Positions 52,946 to 61,758 of a stretch of 64,000 nucleotides of DNA are shown here, one piece after another. A model generated the notes under the pieces. That model was not told where the DNA came from. It made no database searches and saw only the letters and a program-made list of their open reading frames with translations. A program made the position numbers and the translations under genes. Each line of letters begins with the position of its first letter. Position 1 is the first letter of the stretch. This stretch comes from Allobosea vaviloviae (GTDB lineage: Bacteria; Pseudomonadota; Alphaproteobacteria; Rhizobiales; Beijerinckiaceae), in contig NZ_LGSZ01000032.1 of assembly GCF_001298265.1 (NCBI RefSeq), forward strand, positions 124,001 to 188,000. Reading direction: 5' to 3'.

Positions 52946-53920
52946 CTATTTCTTCTCGATCTTCGCGATCTCGACGAGATGGACCCAGCGCGCCGCGTCC
53001 TCGTCGACATAGGCCCTGAGCTCGGCCGGCGTCGTCGCTAGGATCTCCGAGCCGATCTGATTGACGAAGGCGATCATGTCGGGCTCGCGCAGCAGCTCGT
53101 TCAGCGCGCCGTTTAGGCGCTGCACGATCGGCTGGGGCGTACCGGCCGGCGCGAAGGCGGCGACCCAGGCGACAATGTTGAAGTCGGGTACACCGAGCTC
53201 CATCAGCGTCGGGGTATCGGGCAGGGTCGGCACGCGTTTCGGGCCGGTCACCGCCAAGACCGGGAAACGCTTCTCCTGGATCATGCCGAGGGCGCTCGCC
53301 GGGTCTGGGAAGAACACGTCGATTCGATCGCCGATCAGATCGGTCATAGCCTGAGGCGAACCGCGATACGGCACGTGCGTCATGTCGAAGCCCAGGCGCG
53401 CCTTGAGCAGTTCGGCGGAAGCCCGGCTACCCATGCTGCCGCTGCCGTAGGACAGCGACGGACTGGCTTCCTTGGCGGCCTTGACGAAACCCGCGAAATC
53501 CTTGGCGGGAAAGCCTGGGCGGATCGCCAGAATGAATGGGATGCGGATGATGCCTCCGACCGGTGCGAAATCCTTCTTCGGATCGTAGGGTAGCTGCCGA
53601 TAGATGCTCGGATTGGCCGAGTGAGTGGTATTGGTCGTGATGAGCAGCGTATAGCCGTCCGCTGCAGCGCTGGCGACCTGACGGCTGGCGATGATGCCGT
53701 CCGCACCGGCCTTGTTCTCGATGACAAAACCTTGCCCGAGCTTGCGTTGAAGGCCTTCGCTGACCCTGCGGGCGACGGAGTCGGTCGCACTGCCGGCCGG
53801 AAAGGGGACCACGATGGTGACGGGGTGGTTCGGATAGGCCGGTGCCTGTGCACGGCTCGTCGTTACCGGACCAATGCACATCATTGCGGCCATGATCAGA
53901 TTGAATGCGCTGAGCTTCAT
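52946..53920 (-). CDS. Bug/TctC family tripartite tricarboxylate solute-binding protein
   Basis: 324 aa. A signal peptide (ending TSRAQ) is followed by the Bug pattern: YPNHPVTIVVPFPAGSATDSVARRV, VIENKAGADGIIASRQVASAAADGYTLL, FDMTHVPYRGSPQAMTDLIGDRID and ALAVTGPKR-like VLAVTGPKRVPTLPDTPT. It binds an organic acid in the periplasm. There are no tctA/tctB genes here, so it is an orphan. It follows the Liv-type binding protein on the same strand with a 183-base gap. Confidence 0.92.
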   Translation of the reverse strand: MKLSAFNLIMAAMMCIGPVTTSRAQAPAYPNHPVTIVVPFPAGSATDSVARRVSEGLQRKLGQGFVIENKAGADGIIASRQVASAAADGYTLLITTNTTHSANPSIYRQLPYDPKKDFAPVGGIIRIPFILAIRPGFPAKDFAGFVKAAKEASPSLSYGSGSMGSRASAELLKARLGFDMTHVPYRGSPQAMTDLIGDRIDVFFPDPASALGMIQEKRFPVLAVTGPKRVPTLPDTPTLMELGVPDFNIVAWVAAFAPAGTPQPIVQRLNGALNELLREPDMIAFVNQIGSEILATTPAELRAYVDEDAARWVHLVEIAKIEKK

Positions 53921-54103
53921 CTAGTCTCCTCCTGTCGCGCTGCTCTTCAGCGTTCTCGTACATGGCCGTGCCGGCATGGGGGGTTGGGAGCCGCCCACCT
54001 CGGACGGGAAGCCGTGAAACCCGTCCAAAGCGATCTCCGCTCTGTTCCCGCGGGAGTTCCCGAGCCCCCGAAGAGCGCGTGGTCGAACGACGCGCGCGAA
54101 CTC

Positions 54104-55336
54104 TCAGCCGGCCGACTTCACCAGCGAGCAGACGGCGGGATCGGCCGGCGCGAAGGACTCGGCCGCCGGCAGGCTGCCGACGACCCTGTAGAGATCCCAT
54201 TCGCCCTTCGACTCGCTTGGTGTCTTGACCTGAAGGATGATCTGGTCGCGCATCACCTGGCCGTCGGCACGGATGCGGGCATTCTTCGACATGAAATCGT
54301 TGACCGGCGTCGCCTTCATATGAGCGATGATCGCGCCGGTGTCCTCACGTCCAACCGCCTTGACCGCGTTGAGATAATGCAGCGTCGCGCCGTAGGCGCT
54401 GGCCTGGATCATGTTCGGCATGCGCTTGAAGCGCTCGAAGAAGCGCTTGGCGAAGGCGCGGGATTCGTCGTTCTGGTCCCAGTAGTAGGTCGAAGTTTCC
54501 AGCAGCCCTTGCGCTGTCTGCAGTCCCATCGCCTTGACGTCGTGCAAGGTCATGCTCAGCGGCGCGAGCATCTGCTTTGGCCGGAGGCCGAACTCGTCAG
54601 CCTGCTTGACGACATTGGGAACATGCACGCTCGTCGTCGCCAAGGCGACCACCTTCGCGCCAGAGGTCTGCGCCTTGAGCAGATCGGAAGAGAAGTCGGT
54701 GGTTTCGAAGCCGTGCTTGGCCGCTCCGACGACCTTGCCCCCGGCCGCCTGTATCATCGCGGTAGTGTCGTTCTGGACAGTGTGGCCATAAGCGTAGTCG
54801 ACAGTCAGAAAAAACCAGCTGTCGCCGCCGGCCTTGATCGCGGCCTTGACTACGCCGATGGCCTGGCTGTGGCTGTTGTGGTTCCAATGGATGCCATTGG
54901 GTCCGCACTTCTTGCCGGTCAGATCGGCGCTCGACGAGGAGATGAAGATGACAGCCTTGTTCTTGTCCTTGGCGAGTTCCTGAACGCCCAAGGCGACGCT
55001 AGTGATGCCGACATCGAAGATCGCGTTGACACCATCGTCATACCAGCGTCGCGCCAGGCTGATGCCGGTATCGGGTTTGTTGAGATGGTCGCCCTGGACG
55101 ATTTCGATGGGCAGGCCAAGAACGGTTCCGCCGAAATCCTCGACCGCTATCCGCATGCTCGTCAGCGTGCCAGGTCCAGACAAGTCGACGACCATGCCGG
55201 ACATGTCGCTGAGGGCTCCGATGCGAAATGATCTACCTTGCGCCGCAGCGCTCTTGGCGAGAAAGGGTGCCGACAACGCGCCGGCGACGACTGCGCGGCG
55301 GCTGAGGCTGATAGGCGCTGCCAAATCCGACTTCAT
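54104..55336 (-). CDS. Liv-type ABC substrate-binding protein, Tat-exported
   Basis: 410 aa. The leader has SRRAVVAGALSAPFLA, a twin-arginine signal. The body has type I binding-protein features: FRIGALSDMSGMVVDLSG, FISSSSADLTGKKCGPNGIHW, FLTVDYAYGHTVQNDTTAM and TSTYYWDQNDESRAFAKRF. It has no adjacent permease or ATPase genes. The start lies about 115 bases after a double TGGTCAAACC operator, so the FadR/GntR regulator probably controls it. Confidence 0.9.
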   Translation of the reverse strand: MKSDLAAPISLSRRAVVAGALSAPFLAKSAAAQGRSFRIGALSDMSGMVVDLSGPGTLTSMRIAVEDFGGTVLGLPIEIVQGDHLNKPDTGISLARRWYDDGVNAIFDVGITSVALGVQELAKDKNKAVIFISSSSADLTGKKCGPNGIHWNHNSHSQAIGVVKAAIKAGGDSWFFLTVDYAYGHTVQNDTTAMIQAAGGKVVGAAKHGFETTDFSSDLLKAQTSGAKVVALATTSVHVPNVVKQADEFGLRPKQMLAPLSMTLHDVKAMGLQTAQGLLETSTYYWDQNDESRAFAKRFFERFKRMPNMIQASAYGATLHYLNAVKAVGREDTGAIIAHMKATPVNDFMSKNARIRADGQVMRDQIILQVKTPSESKGEWDLYRVVGSLPAAESFAPADPAVCSLVKSAG

Positions 55337-55451
55337 TGTGCTCCTCCCAAAGAGCGCGAATCTTCGATTTTGTTCGCTTGTTGACGCTGCACTGTCGGCA
55401 GCTTTGGACCGGCAGTTGCCGCTCCGAGGCGAGCTTGCGAGAAATAGGGGA

Positions 55452-55487
55452 TTTGGTCAAACCTTTTAGTAAATGGTTTGACCAAAA
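55452..55487. promoter_or_regulatory. Double FadR/GntR-type operator
   Basis: TTTGGTCAAACC and GGTTTGACCAAA face each other across 11 bases. Each holds a TGGT-N3-ACCA core: TGGTCAAACCT (55454-55464, last base off) and TGGTTTGACCA (55474-55484, perfect). Their centres are 20 bp apart. This is the FCD-type GntR consensus (TGGTnnnACCA). Confidence 0.8.
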
Positions 55488-55513
55488 TCGCCCTCTCTCA
55501 GACTGCTAAGGTC

Positions 55514-56236
55514 TCATGAGGGGATCAGGCCACCGTCGACATTGATGGTCTGGCAGGAGACGAAGGACGCTTCTTCGCTCAACAGGAAGGCCGCGACCGC
55601 AGCGACTTCGTCCGCACGCCCAATCCGACCCAGCGGAATCTCGGCTGCGACCGCTTCCTCGCCTCGGCGAACAATGACCTCAGCCGGCATGGCGGTGTCG
55701 ATCACACAAGGTGCGAGCGCATTGACGCGGGCATGTGGCGCAAAACGCCGCCCGAGGCCGCGCACCAATCCGACCAGCCCCGCCTTGGCGATGCCGTAGG
55801 GTGTGTGCTCGGGAGCGCCGCGCCGAAAGGCGGACGAAGAGACGAAGACCTGGCTCATGATCCGCGTGCGATCGCGCGCCTCGAAGGCGGCGTGAGCGAT
55901 CAGGTAGGCGCTGGTGAGGTTGGCTGCGATCGCGCGCTCATAGACCGACATGTCGTCGATCCCGTCCGGATCGCGCTCAAACACCCCGGCGAGATGCACC
56001 AGGCCGACGACGCGGCCGTGCGCGCACTGGAGAAATGCGCGGGTGTCATCGGGGCCTTCGAAGCGACAGACCGCCAGTGTGACGGTTCCATCGAGCTTTT
56101 CAGCCGTCTCGCGCAGCCGATCGAGGGCCACGTCGGAAATGTCGGCGCAGAGCAACTGGCGCCCAGACCGGGCCAGTTTCGTGACGGTCTCGATCCCGAT
56201 TCCCCCGGCGGCTCCGGTGATGACGATGGTTTCCAT
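55514..56236 (-). CDS. SDR family oxidoreductase
   Basis: 240 aa. NAD(P)-binding TGAAGGIG at residues 7-14, Asp in LLCADIS favouring NAD, HLAGV in place of NNAG, catalytic Ser in VFVSSSAFR and YGIAK (Tyr-x3-Lys), and the C-terminal INVDGGLIPS. It is a short-chain dehydrogenase; the substrate is unknown. It is divergent from a second SDR across an operator shared by both. Confidence 0.9.
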   Translation of the reverse strand: METIVITGAAGGIGIETVTKLARSGRQLLCADISDVALDRLRETAEKLDGTVTLAVCRFEGPDDTRAFLQCAHGRVVGLVHLAGVFERDPDGIDDMSVYERAIAANLTSAYLIAHAAFEARDRTRIMSQVFVSSSAFRRGAPEHTPYGIAKAGLVGLVRGLGRRFAPHARVNALAPCVIDTAMPAEVIVRRGEEAVAAEIPLGRIGRADEVAAVAAFLLSEEASFVSCQTINVDGGLIPS

Positions 56237-56311
56237 GCGCACGCCCCCCGAACCGTGTGGGGAAAGCTCGTCCGTCCCCAAGACCGCCGAACCCTAGACG
56301 CTATTCTTTTT

Positions 56312-56322
56312 TGGTCAAACCA
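56312..56322. promoter_or_regulatory. FadR/GntR-type operator between two SDR genes
   Basis: TGGTCAAACCA is a perfect TGGT-N3-ACCA palindrome within TTTTTTGGTCAAACCATTATA. It lies between the divergent SDR genes (starts at 56236 and 56423) and can control both. Confidence 0.8.
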
Positions 56323-56422
56323 TTATACCTGATGCCTCCTGGGAGCTCCGACGACGGCGGTTCATCCCTTCATCGGCAGGGTCGGTGTCGGCCCGACCCG
56401 GCTGTAACTCTGACGGAGTCAC

Positions 56423-57280
56423 ATGATGAAGGACCTTGGCGAGAAGACCGTCCTCGTCACAGGCGCCGCCTCCGGGATCGGCGCGGCGCTTGCGCGCTCG
56501 TTTCTCACCGCCGGCTGCAAGGTTGCCCTGGCCGATATCGACGAGGCGAGACTGAGGCGTGTGACGAGCGAATTCGAGCACGCGCGGCTGGCAGCTAGGG
56601 CAGTCCGTCTCGACGTCGCGTCGGAGGCGTCATGGGCTCTCGCGTTGCGAGACGTCGAGGCAAGCTTCGGCCCCATCGATATTCTCTGCAACAATGCCGG
56701 TATCGGTTCGGAGCGCCAGCCGTTCGGAGCGCTGTCGGCCGAAGCGTGGCGGCGTGTTTTCGACATCAACGTCCACGGCGTCTTCAACGGCATTTCGGCA
56801 GTCCTGCCCGGCATGTTGCTGCGTGGCTCGGACGCCCATATCGTCAACACCGCCTCGATCCTCGGTCATTTCGCCCGGCCCGGCGTCGGCGAGTATGTCG
56901 CCGCGAAATATGCGGTTCTCGGCCTGTCTGAGACCTTGCGAATGGAGCTGGCGGGCACGCCCGTCGGCGTATCCGTGCTCTGTCCGGGGCTGGTCGCAAC
57001 GCGGATCGGATTGCCGCCCGGGGAGGACGAGAACCCGGCGCCGGTCCCACCCACGCAGCCCCAACCCGGCGCAAGGCCGCTCGGCATCGATGCCTCGGGA
57101 ATTGGCGACGCCGTCGTGACGGCAGTCCGCGAGGGGCGATTCTACATCTTCACCCACCCCGAATACGCAGCGTTGATTGATCGCCGCTTCGGCGAGATCG
57201 GTCAGGCGCTGGCCTCGTCCGCCCCACTGGGACCGGCCGAGGACATCGCCTATCTCGGACAGGGGTTCAGCCGATACTAA
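56423..57280 (+). CDS. SDR family oxidoreductase
   Basis: 285 aa. TGAASGIG near residue 13, ALADID, CNNAGIG, catalytic Ser in VNTASILG, YVAAKYAVLGLSE (Tyr-x3-Lys) and CPGLVATRI. The C-terminus (FYIFTHPEYAALIDRRFGEI) is like classical SDRs acting on alcohols or ketones of small carbon skeletons. An A/G-poor leader precedes the ATG at 56423. The regulator gene follows 93 bases downstream on the same strand. Confidence 0.9.
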   Translation: MMKDLGEKTVLVTGAASGIGAALARSFLTAGCKVALADIDEARLRRVTSEFEHARLAARAVRLDVASEASWALALRDVEASFGPIDILCNNAGIGSERQPFGALSAEAWRRVFDINVHGVFNGISAVLPGMLLRGSDAHIVNTASILGHFARPGVGEYVAAKYAVLGLSETLRMELAGTPVGVSVLCPGLVATRIGLPPGEDENPAPVPPTQPQPGARPLGIDASGIGDAVVTAVREGRFYIFTHPEYAALIDRRFGEIGQALASSAPLGPAEDIAYLGQGFSRY

Positions 57281-57373
57281 ACTTGGCAAGACTGTCGCGA
57301 TGCCGTCGATCCGGATGCGCCGCGGCGAAAAATTGAGCTACCCTAGCGCTACCTTCTCGCGAGGAAACGCCGC

Positions 57374-58075
57374 TTGGACCTCGATCTCAGACCGCTCGCC
57401 CTGCCGAAGGCACCCGGCCTGCTTGCCGATAAGCTGCGGGAAATGATCTTGCGCGGCGAACTCGCGGCCGGCTCGATCTTGCCGGCCGAGCGGGAAATCG
57501 TCGGCAGTTCCGGGCTGAGCCGCGGCTCCGTGCGCGAAGCGCTCAAGATCCTCGAGACCGAAGGCCTGATCAGGATCAAGACCGGCCGCACGGGCGGTGC
57601 CGTGGTCAGCGCCCCGCAACGTGATCTGCTGGCGCGTTCGGTCGAAGTGTTCGTGCGCGCCAACGCCATCAAGCTCGAAGCGCTGCTGGATTGCCGGCTA
57701 GCTGTCGAGCCGATGCTCGCGCGCCTGGCCGCACGGTATCGAACGGAAGAGGAATTGGCGAAACTGGTCAGACTGCACGCGGAATTCACGACGTCCGTGG
57801 ATCACGTGGAGCAATATCGGTCGGTCAATTTCGAATGGCATCTCGTCATCGCGCGAGCGAGCCGCAATGAACCGCTCACCGCGGTGATGGAAGCGATCTC
57901 GACGCCCGTTCGGGAAGCGACCGGCTTCGAGCGCTTCACCACGCCGGCGACACGGCGCGAGGCCGTTCGGGCCCACGAGGCGATCTTGGCGGCCATCGCC
58001 TGCCGGGACCAGGACGCCGCGGCCGGCGCCATGCACGATCACTTGTCCGTCTACACGAGCGGCTTGCCGGGCTGA
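57374..58075 (+). CDS. FadR/GntR family (FCD) transcriptional regulator
   Basis: 233 aa. N-terminal GntR winged helix: LREMILRGELAAGSILPAERE, then LSRGSVREALKILETEGLI and GRTGGAVV. The FCD effector domain has the metal/acid-ligand histidines in NFEWHLVIARAS, RAHEAILAAI and AMHDHL. The start is TTG 57374, with GAGG upstream. It is the obvious candidate to bind the four TGGT-N3-ACCA sites in this cluster and respond to a substrate or its CoA-type derivative. Confidence 0.9.
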   Translation: MDLDLRPLALPKAPGLLADKLREMILRGELAAGSILPAEREIVGSSGLSRGSVREALKILETEGLIRIKTGRTGGAVVSAPQRDLLARSVEVFVRANAIKLEALLDCRLAVEPMLARLAARYRTEEELAKLVRLHAEFTTSVDHVEQYRSVNFEWHLVIARASRNEPLTAVMEAISTPVREATGFERFTTPATRREAVRAHEAILAAIACRDQDAAAGAMHDHLSVYTSGLPG

Positions 58076-58098
58076 GCTTCCTGTCGCGCCGACCGGCT

Positions 58099-59160
58099 TC
58101 ACGTGCTCGGGGGCGTCAACACGATGCGCCCGGTGACCTCGCCGCGATGGAGCATGGTCATCGCCTCGTTGACCTTCGTCTTCGGCATCAGCGTGATCGG
58201 AATTGGTGCCAGTTTGCCCGACTGCGCCAACGCGACGACGTCGCGCAGATCCTGAGGCGAGCCCGTGGCTGAGCCCTGGATCGTGCGCGGGCGGAAGATC
58301 AGGCTCGCCAGCGACAGCGCGATCTCGCCGCCGGCGACGCCGACGAGCACGAGCTTGCCGCCTCTGGCGAGGGCATCGAGAACGCCCGGCACGGTGTTCG
58401 AGGCATTGACGAAATCGATCGCCGCCTTCGCCTGCCCGCCCGCTGCCGCAACAATGCGCTCGCTCAGCCCTTCCGGCACCCCGTCGACGGCTGCCGATGC
58501 GCCGGCATCCAGCGCCGCCTGGCGCTTGCGCGCGTCGATTTCAACCACCGTGATGGCCCGATGCCCGAGTGCGCGGAGCATCGCGATCGCGGCCAAGCCG
58601 AGGCCGCCGGCGCCGACCAGGACGACGGGAGCGTCCGGCGCGATCGGCTGGATCTTCTTGATCGCGGAATAGACGGTGATGCCCGAGCAGGCGAAGGTCG
58701 CCGCCAGCGCCGGATCGATCGAGCCAGGATCGACAAGGAACTTCGGATGCGGCGACATCACCCGATCGGCGAAGCCGCCATGCCTGATCACGCCGATGGC
58801 GCTAGGCTTGTCGCAGAGATTGTCGTCGCCGGCGCGGCAACGTTCGCATTCGCCGCAGCCCAGCCATGGGAAGACGATGCGCAGATCCCCGATCTCGACG
58901 CCCTCAGCCTGCGGTCCCTTGGCGACGACTCGGCCCACCACCTCATGACCGATCGCACGAGGCAAGGTGACGCCACGCTCGGTGAGCTTCAGGAGGCGGC
59001 CGCCGCCGAGATCGTAGGACCCCTTCCAGAAGTGCAGATCCGAATGGCAGACGCCGCAATGGGTGACGTCAAGCAGAACCTGCGTGCCGGTGGGCACCTC
59101 GTCGACCACCTCGATACATTGGAGCGGCGCCCCGTTCTCGACCACTGCCCAAGCTCGCAT
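58099..59160 (-). CDS. Zinc-dependent alcohol dehydrogenase
   Basis: 353 aa. Catalytic zinc site CGVCHSDLHFWKG and GHEVVGRV; structural zinc cysteines in CGECERCRAGDDNLC; NAD-binding VGAGGLGLAAIAM followed by EID. It oxidises an alcohol or reduces an aldehyde. The start lies 3 bases after the AtuB-like gene stop, so it is the third gene of the AtuA-AtuB-ADH operon. Confidence 0.93.
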   Translation of the reverse strand: MRAWAVVENGAPLQCIEVVDEVPTGTQVLLDVTHCGVCHSDLHFWKGSYDLGGGRLLKLTERGVTLPRAIGHEVVGRVVAKGPQAEGVEIGDLRIVFPWLGCGECERCRAGDDNLCDKPSAIGVIRHGGFADRVMSPHPKFLVDPGSIDPALAATFACSGITVYSAIKKIQPIAPDAPVVLVGAGGLGLAAIAMLRALGHRAITVVEIDARKRQAALDAGASAAVDGVPEGLSERIVAAAGGQAKAAIDFVNASNTVPGVLDALARGGKLVLVGVAGGEIALSLASLIFRPRTIQGSATGSPQDLRDVVALAQSGKLAPIPITLMPKTKVNEAMTMLHRGEVTGRIVLTPPST

Positions 59161-59162
59161 CG

Positions 59163-59564
59163 TCAGCCTCTCGCTAGATCATTGCATTCGCCGTCAGGCG
59201 CTCGAAGGGCATCCGCCGCTCCATCGGCATCCCCGGGGCGGGCATCCTCGATTTCGACGTCGAGATCGAGGAGCAGGAACGAGAACGACTTGCCATGCGC
59301 GTCGAGGTTCAAAGAGGTGTTGACGCCCCCTTCCAGCGCATCGTCGAGAACGAAGTTCAGGCCGGCGAGGTGATCGAGCGCGAAGCGTCTGATCCTGCCG
59401 CGGAACAGACGAGGATAGGCTTGCCGTATGCGGTCTTCGGTCAAAGACCGCTTGATGCTGGGATAGTGGCGTTCGTCATAGGCCCAGACCGCGATATTGG
59501 CGGTGTTGCCCTTGTCGCCGGCGCGTGCCGAGGCGATCTCCCGCAGTTTCACGATCCTGCTCAT
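59163..59564 (-). CDS. AtuB-like small subunit (AtuA C-terminal-type domain)
   Basis: 133 aa. The sequence KLREIASARAGDKGNTANIAV followed by LNFVLDDALEGGVNTSLNLDAHGKS is the domain that in many AtuA proteins is fused to the C-terminus (about 100 residues); here it is a separate gene. Its ATG overlaps the AtuA stop (ATGA). It is expected to work as a complex with AtuA. The last 30 residues, Asp/Ala-rich, are unlike the family. Confidence 0.8.
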   Translation of the reverse strand: MSRIVKLREIASARAGDKGNTANIAVWAYDERHYPSIKRSLTEDRIRQAYPRLFRGRIRRFALDHLAGLNFVLDDALEGGVNTSLNLDAHGKSFSFLLLDLDVEIEDARPGDADGAADALRAPDGECNDLARG

Positions 59565-60904
59565 GCCTCGACCATCTCGATCTGCGGTTTGACTAGAGCG
59601 CGGTCGATGAGGACCGACTGCGTGATGATCGACGGAACGAGACGCCCGCGCGCGCCCGCGCCTCCGGCCGGTCCGGCGATCCAAAGCGCCTCGACTTCCG
59701 CCAATAATTGCTGGCCGAGCTGGGCGTCGGCCGTGCGCATCGCCGCGCGCAGGCGCACGTCGTTGGACGGTGCCGGATCCGCAATGGCCGAGCTGTGCAG
59801 CGAACTCATGCCGATGATGTCGAAGCGGATGACGTCGCTGCAGCGATGCAGCCTTTCCATCCGCAGGCGGACGATCTCCATGGCAAGCCGAGCCCGATCG
59901 GCAGCTCCCGGCCCGGCATAGCTGATCTCGGCTTCGGCAAGGACGCCGCCATCGAAACCGACGGTGACCTTCAAGCTGTCCGGACGAGGGCGTCCGCGGG
60001 CGCCGCTGACATGGACCCGATCCGGGCCGGCCTGTTGGATCGCGATGTGCGAGAAGTCGGCGGTCACGTCGGGCGTGAGATAGGCGGCCGGGTCATGGAC
60101 TTCGTAGAGGAGCTGCTCCTTGACGGTGAGCCGCGTCACGCAGCCTCCGGAGCCTTCGGGCTTGGTGATGATCGCATCGCCGCTCTCATCGACCTCGGCG
60201 AGGGGATAGCCGACGAAAGCGAGCTCATCGACATCCTTGAAGCCGGGGTCGGCGAAATAGCCGCCGGTGACCTGGCAACTGCATTCCAGGAGGTGGCCGA
60301 CGGCCGTGCCGGGGCCCAGCCGGTGCCAGTCGTCGAGCGCCCAGCCGAAGCTGTGGACCAGCGGGCCGACGACGAGCGAGGGATCGGCTACGCGCCCAGT
60401 GACGACGATGTCCGCCTCCATCGCCAAGGCCGTGGCGATGGCCTCGGCACCGAGATAGGCATTGGCCCCGATCATGGAGCGCCCGGTCTTCGCGAGCGCC
60501 TCTCCGGTCTCAAGGGACGTCATGGCGGGGTCGATCAAGGAAGAAACCTCATCGCCCTGGACGACCGCAATCCTGAGGCCGGAAAAGCCGAGATGCGCGG
60601 CAGCTGCGGCGATGGCGCGTGCAGCTCCGAGCGGATTGGCCGCGCCCATGTTCGTGACGATCCGGGTGCCGTTCGCGCGACAGGCCGGCAGCACCGCCGA
60701 GATCCGCCGCTCCAGGAGCGGATTATAGCCGAGCGCAGGGTTCTGCAGACGCGCCAGATGGCTCTGCGCCAGTGTGCGTTCGGCCAGGCCTTCGAAGAAC
60801 AGGAAGTCGAGCCGCCCGCGTTCGGCCAGTTCGATCGCGGGCTCGATCCTGTCGCCAGCGAACCCGGCCCCGCAGCCAATGCGCACTTTCTTCGACACTC
60901 GCAA
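59561..60904 (-). CDS. AtuA-family protein (acyclic terpene utilisation / DUF1446)
   Basis: 447 aa. Family markers are RIGCGAGFAGDRIEPAIELAERGRLDFLFFE, TNMGAANPLGAARAI, DIVVTGRVADPSLVVGPL, HLLECSCQVTGGYFADPG and VGYPLAEV. AtuA is part of terpene or branched acid catabolism in Pseudomonas, but the reaction of this broad family is poorly known. No acyl-CoA carboxylase genes (AtuC/AtuF type) are nearby, so a terpene route cannot be assumed. A perfect operator lies 51 bases before the start. Confidence 0.85.
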   Translation of the reverse strand: MRVSKKVRIGCGAGFAGDRIEPAIELAERGRLDFLFFEGLAERTLAQSHLARLQNPALGYNPLLERRISAVLPACRANGTRIVTNMGAANPLGAARAIAAAAAHLGFSGLRIAVVQGDEVSSLIDPAMTSLETGEALAKTGRSMIGANAYLGAEAIATALAMEADIVVTGRVADPSLVVGPLVHSFGWALDDWHRLGPGTAVGHLLECSCQVTGGYFADPGFKDVDELAFVGYPLAEVDESGDAIITKPEGSGGCVTRLTVKEQLLYEVHDPAAYLTPDVTADFSHIAIQQAGPDRVHVSGARGRPRPDSLKVTVGFDGGVLAEAEISYAGPGAADRARLAMEIVRLRMERLHRCSDVIRFDIIGMSSLHSSAIADPAPSNDVRLRAAMRTADAQLGQQLLAEVEALWIAGPAGGAGARGRLVPSIITQSVLIDRALVKPQIEMVEA

Positions 60905-60954
60905 ACCCGTCGCTCAGTCGTCGTGACGGGCGATCTAACAAGCGCCGCCCTATT

Positions 60955-60965
60955 TGGTCAAACCA
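60955..60965. promoter_or_regulatory. FadR/GntR-type operator before the AtuA operon
   Basis: TGGTCAAACCA is a perfect match to the sites at 56312 and 55474. It lies at -51 to -61 from the AtuA-like start on the minus strand. Confidence 0.8.
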
Positions 60966-61165
60966 TTTAACGGCCACATGCGGATGGACGCCCTCGCTCG
61001 ATCTCGCTCCGAAGATCATCAAGGCGGTCACGGATCCATCCGCTCGGTGGGACCAGTAGGGCTGACGACCGGATCACAACGCCGGAGTTGACCGCGGCGA
61101 TGCGCCAGATCGCCGAGCTCAAGAAGCGCTGGCGAGTGCAGCCGTGACAGCGTCGGGCTAGGCTC

Positions 61166-61465
61166 CTACCCCCTTGCCCATCCGACTTCGTCGACGGTGA
61201 TGAGCGGCGCATCGCGCGCGTCGCGGGCCAGTTGTTCAAGCCTTCGTAGCGTGCGGGCGACAAAATGAGCGCTCAGGCACGCCTCCATCCCGACGATGCA
61301 ACTCGGCAGGGTCTTGAAGGTCTCCTCCAGCGCCAAGCGCCGGATCTTGCGTCGAAAGGCGATCTTGCCGTTCGTATCGAAGCCGACCAGGTGGAAAACG
61401 TCCTTGCCGATATCAATGCCGACAACGGTGAGTTCTGCGTCGGTGTGCGAGGTCGTCCTGGTCAT
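61166..61465 (-). mobile_element. Truncated IS110-family transposase
   Basis: 99 aa remain of about 350. The N-terminal DEDD domain is clear: VVGIDIGKDVFHLVGFDTNG (first Asp), IVGMEACLSAHFVARTL (Glu). After this the sequence jumps to RRLEQLARDARDAPLITVDE, which resembles a later part of the protein, so an internal deletion is likely, and the C-terminal Ser domain is missing. It cannot transpose. It marks the junction between the catabolic cluster and the ubiquitin-like module. Confidence 0.85.
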
Positions 61466-61650
61466 GGGGCTGCTCCGGCTTGCGGTAAGGCCGCAGCTTA
61501 CGCGGCGGCGGGAGCAGCCGGTCCATCCCACTAGCTGACGTCCGGAGCGTCCGGTTCTGGGCGGTTCGATTTCGCGATGGCCGCACCGCTGGAGTTGGCC
61601 TTTCTCGGACGCTGAGAAGGTTTGCTTATGTGAGCTATGGTTGCCCGTTG
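61466..61650 (-). mobile_element. IS110 left non-coding end (possible bridge RNA remnant)
   Basis: Directly upstream of the transposase is a GC-rich non-coding stretch with hairpins such as TGCGG-CCTTA-CCGCA. In the IS110 group the bridge RNA is encoded in this flank. The element boundary is not certain. Confidence 0.35.
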
Positions 61651-61758
61651 ACACCCGTTATCACGGCCGCCAAGTCGATGGCGCTAGCGACAACAAGCCG
61701 GGCAGGAAAGGACACTCTCCCCCGATATGGCGGCCGAGAAGCCAGTTATTGTCCCTTG

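Noticed and set aside
60967..61165. Short plus-strand frame ending AAMRQIAELKKRWRVQP as a transposase tail
   Set aside because: Resembles an IS protein end only loosely; too short to assign.
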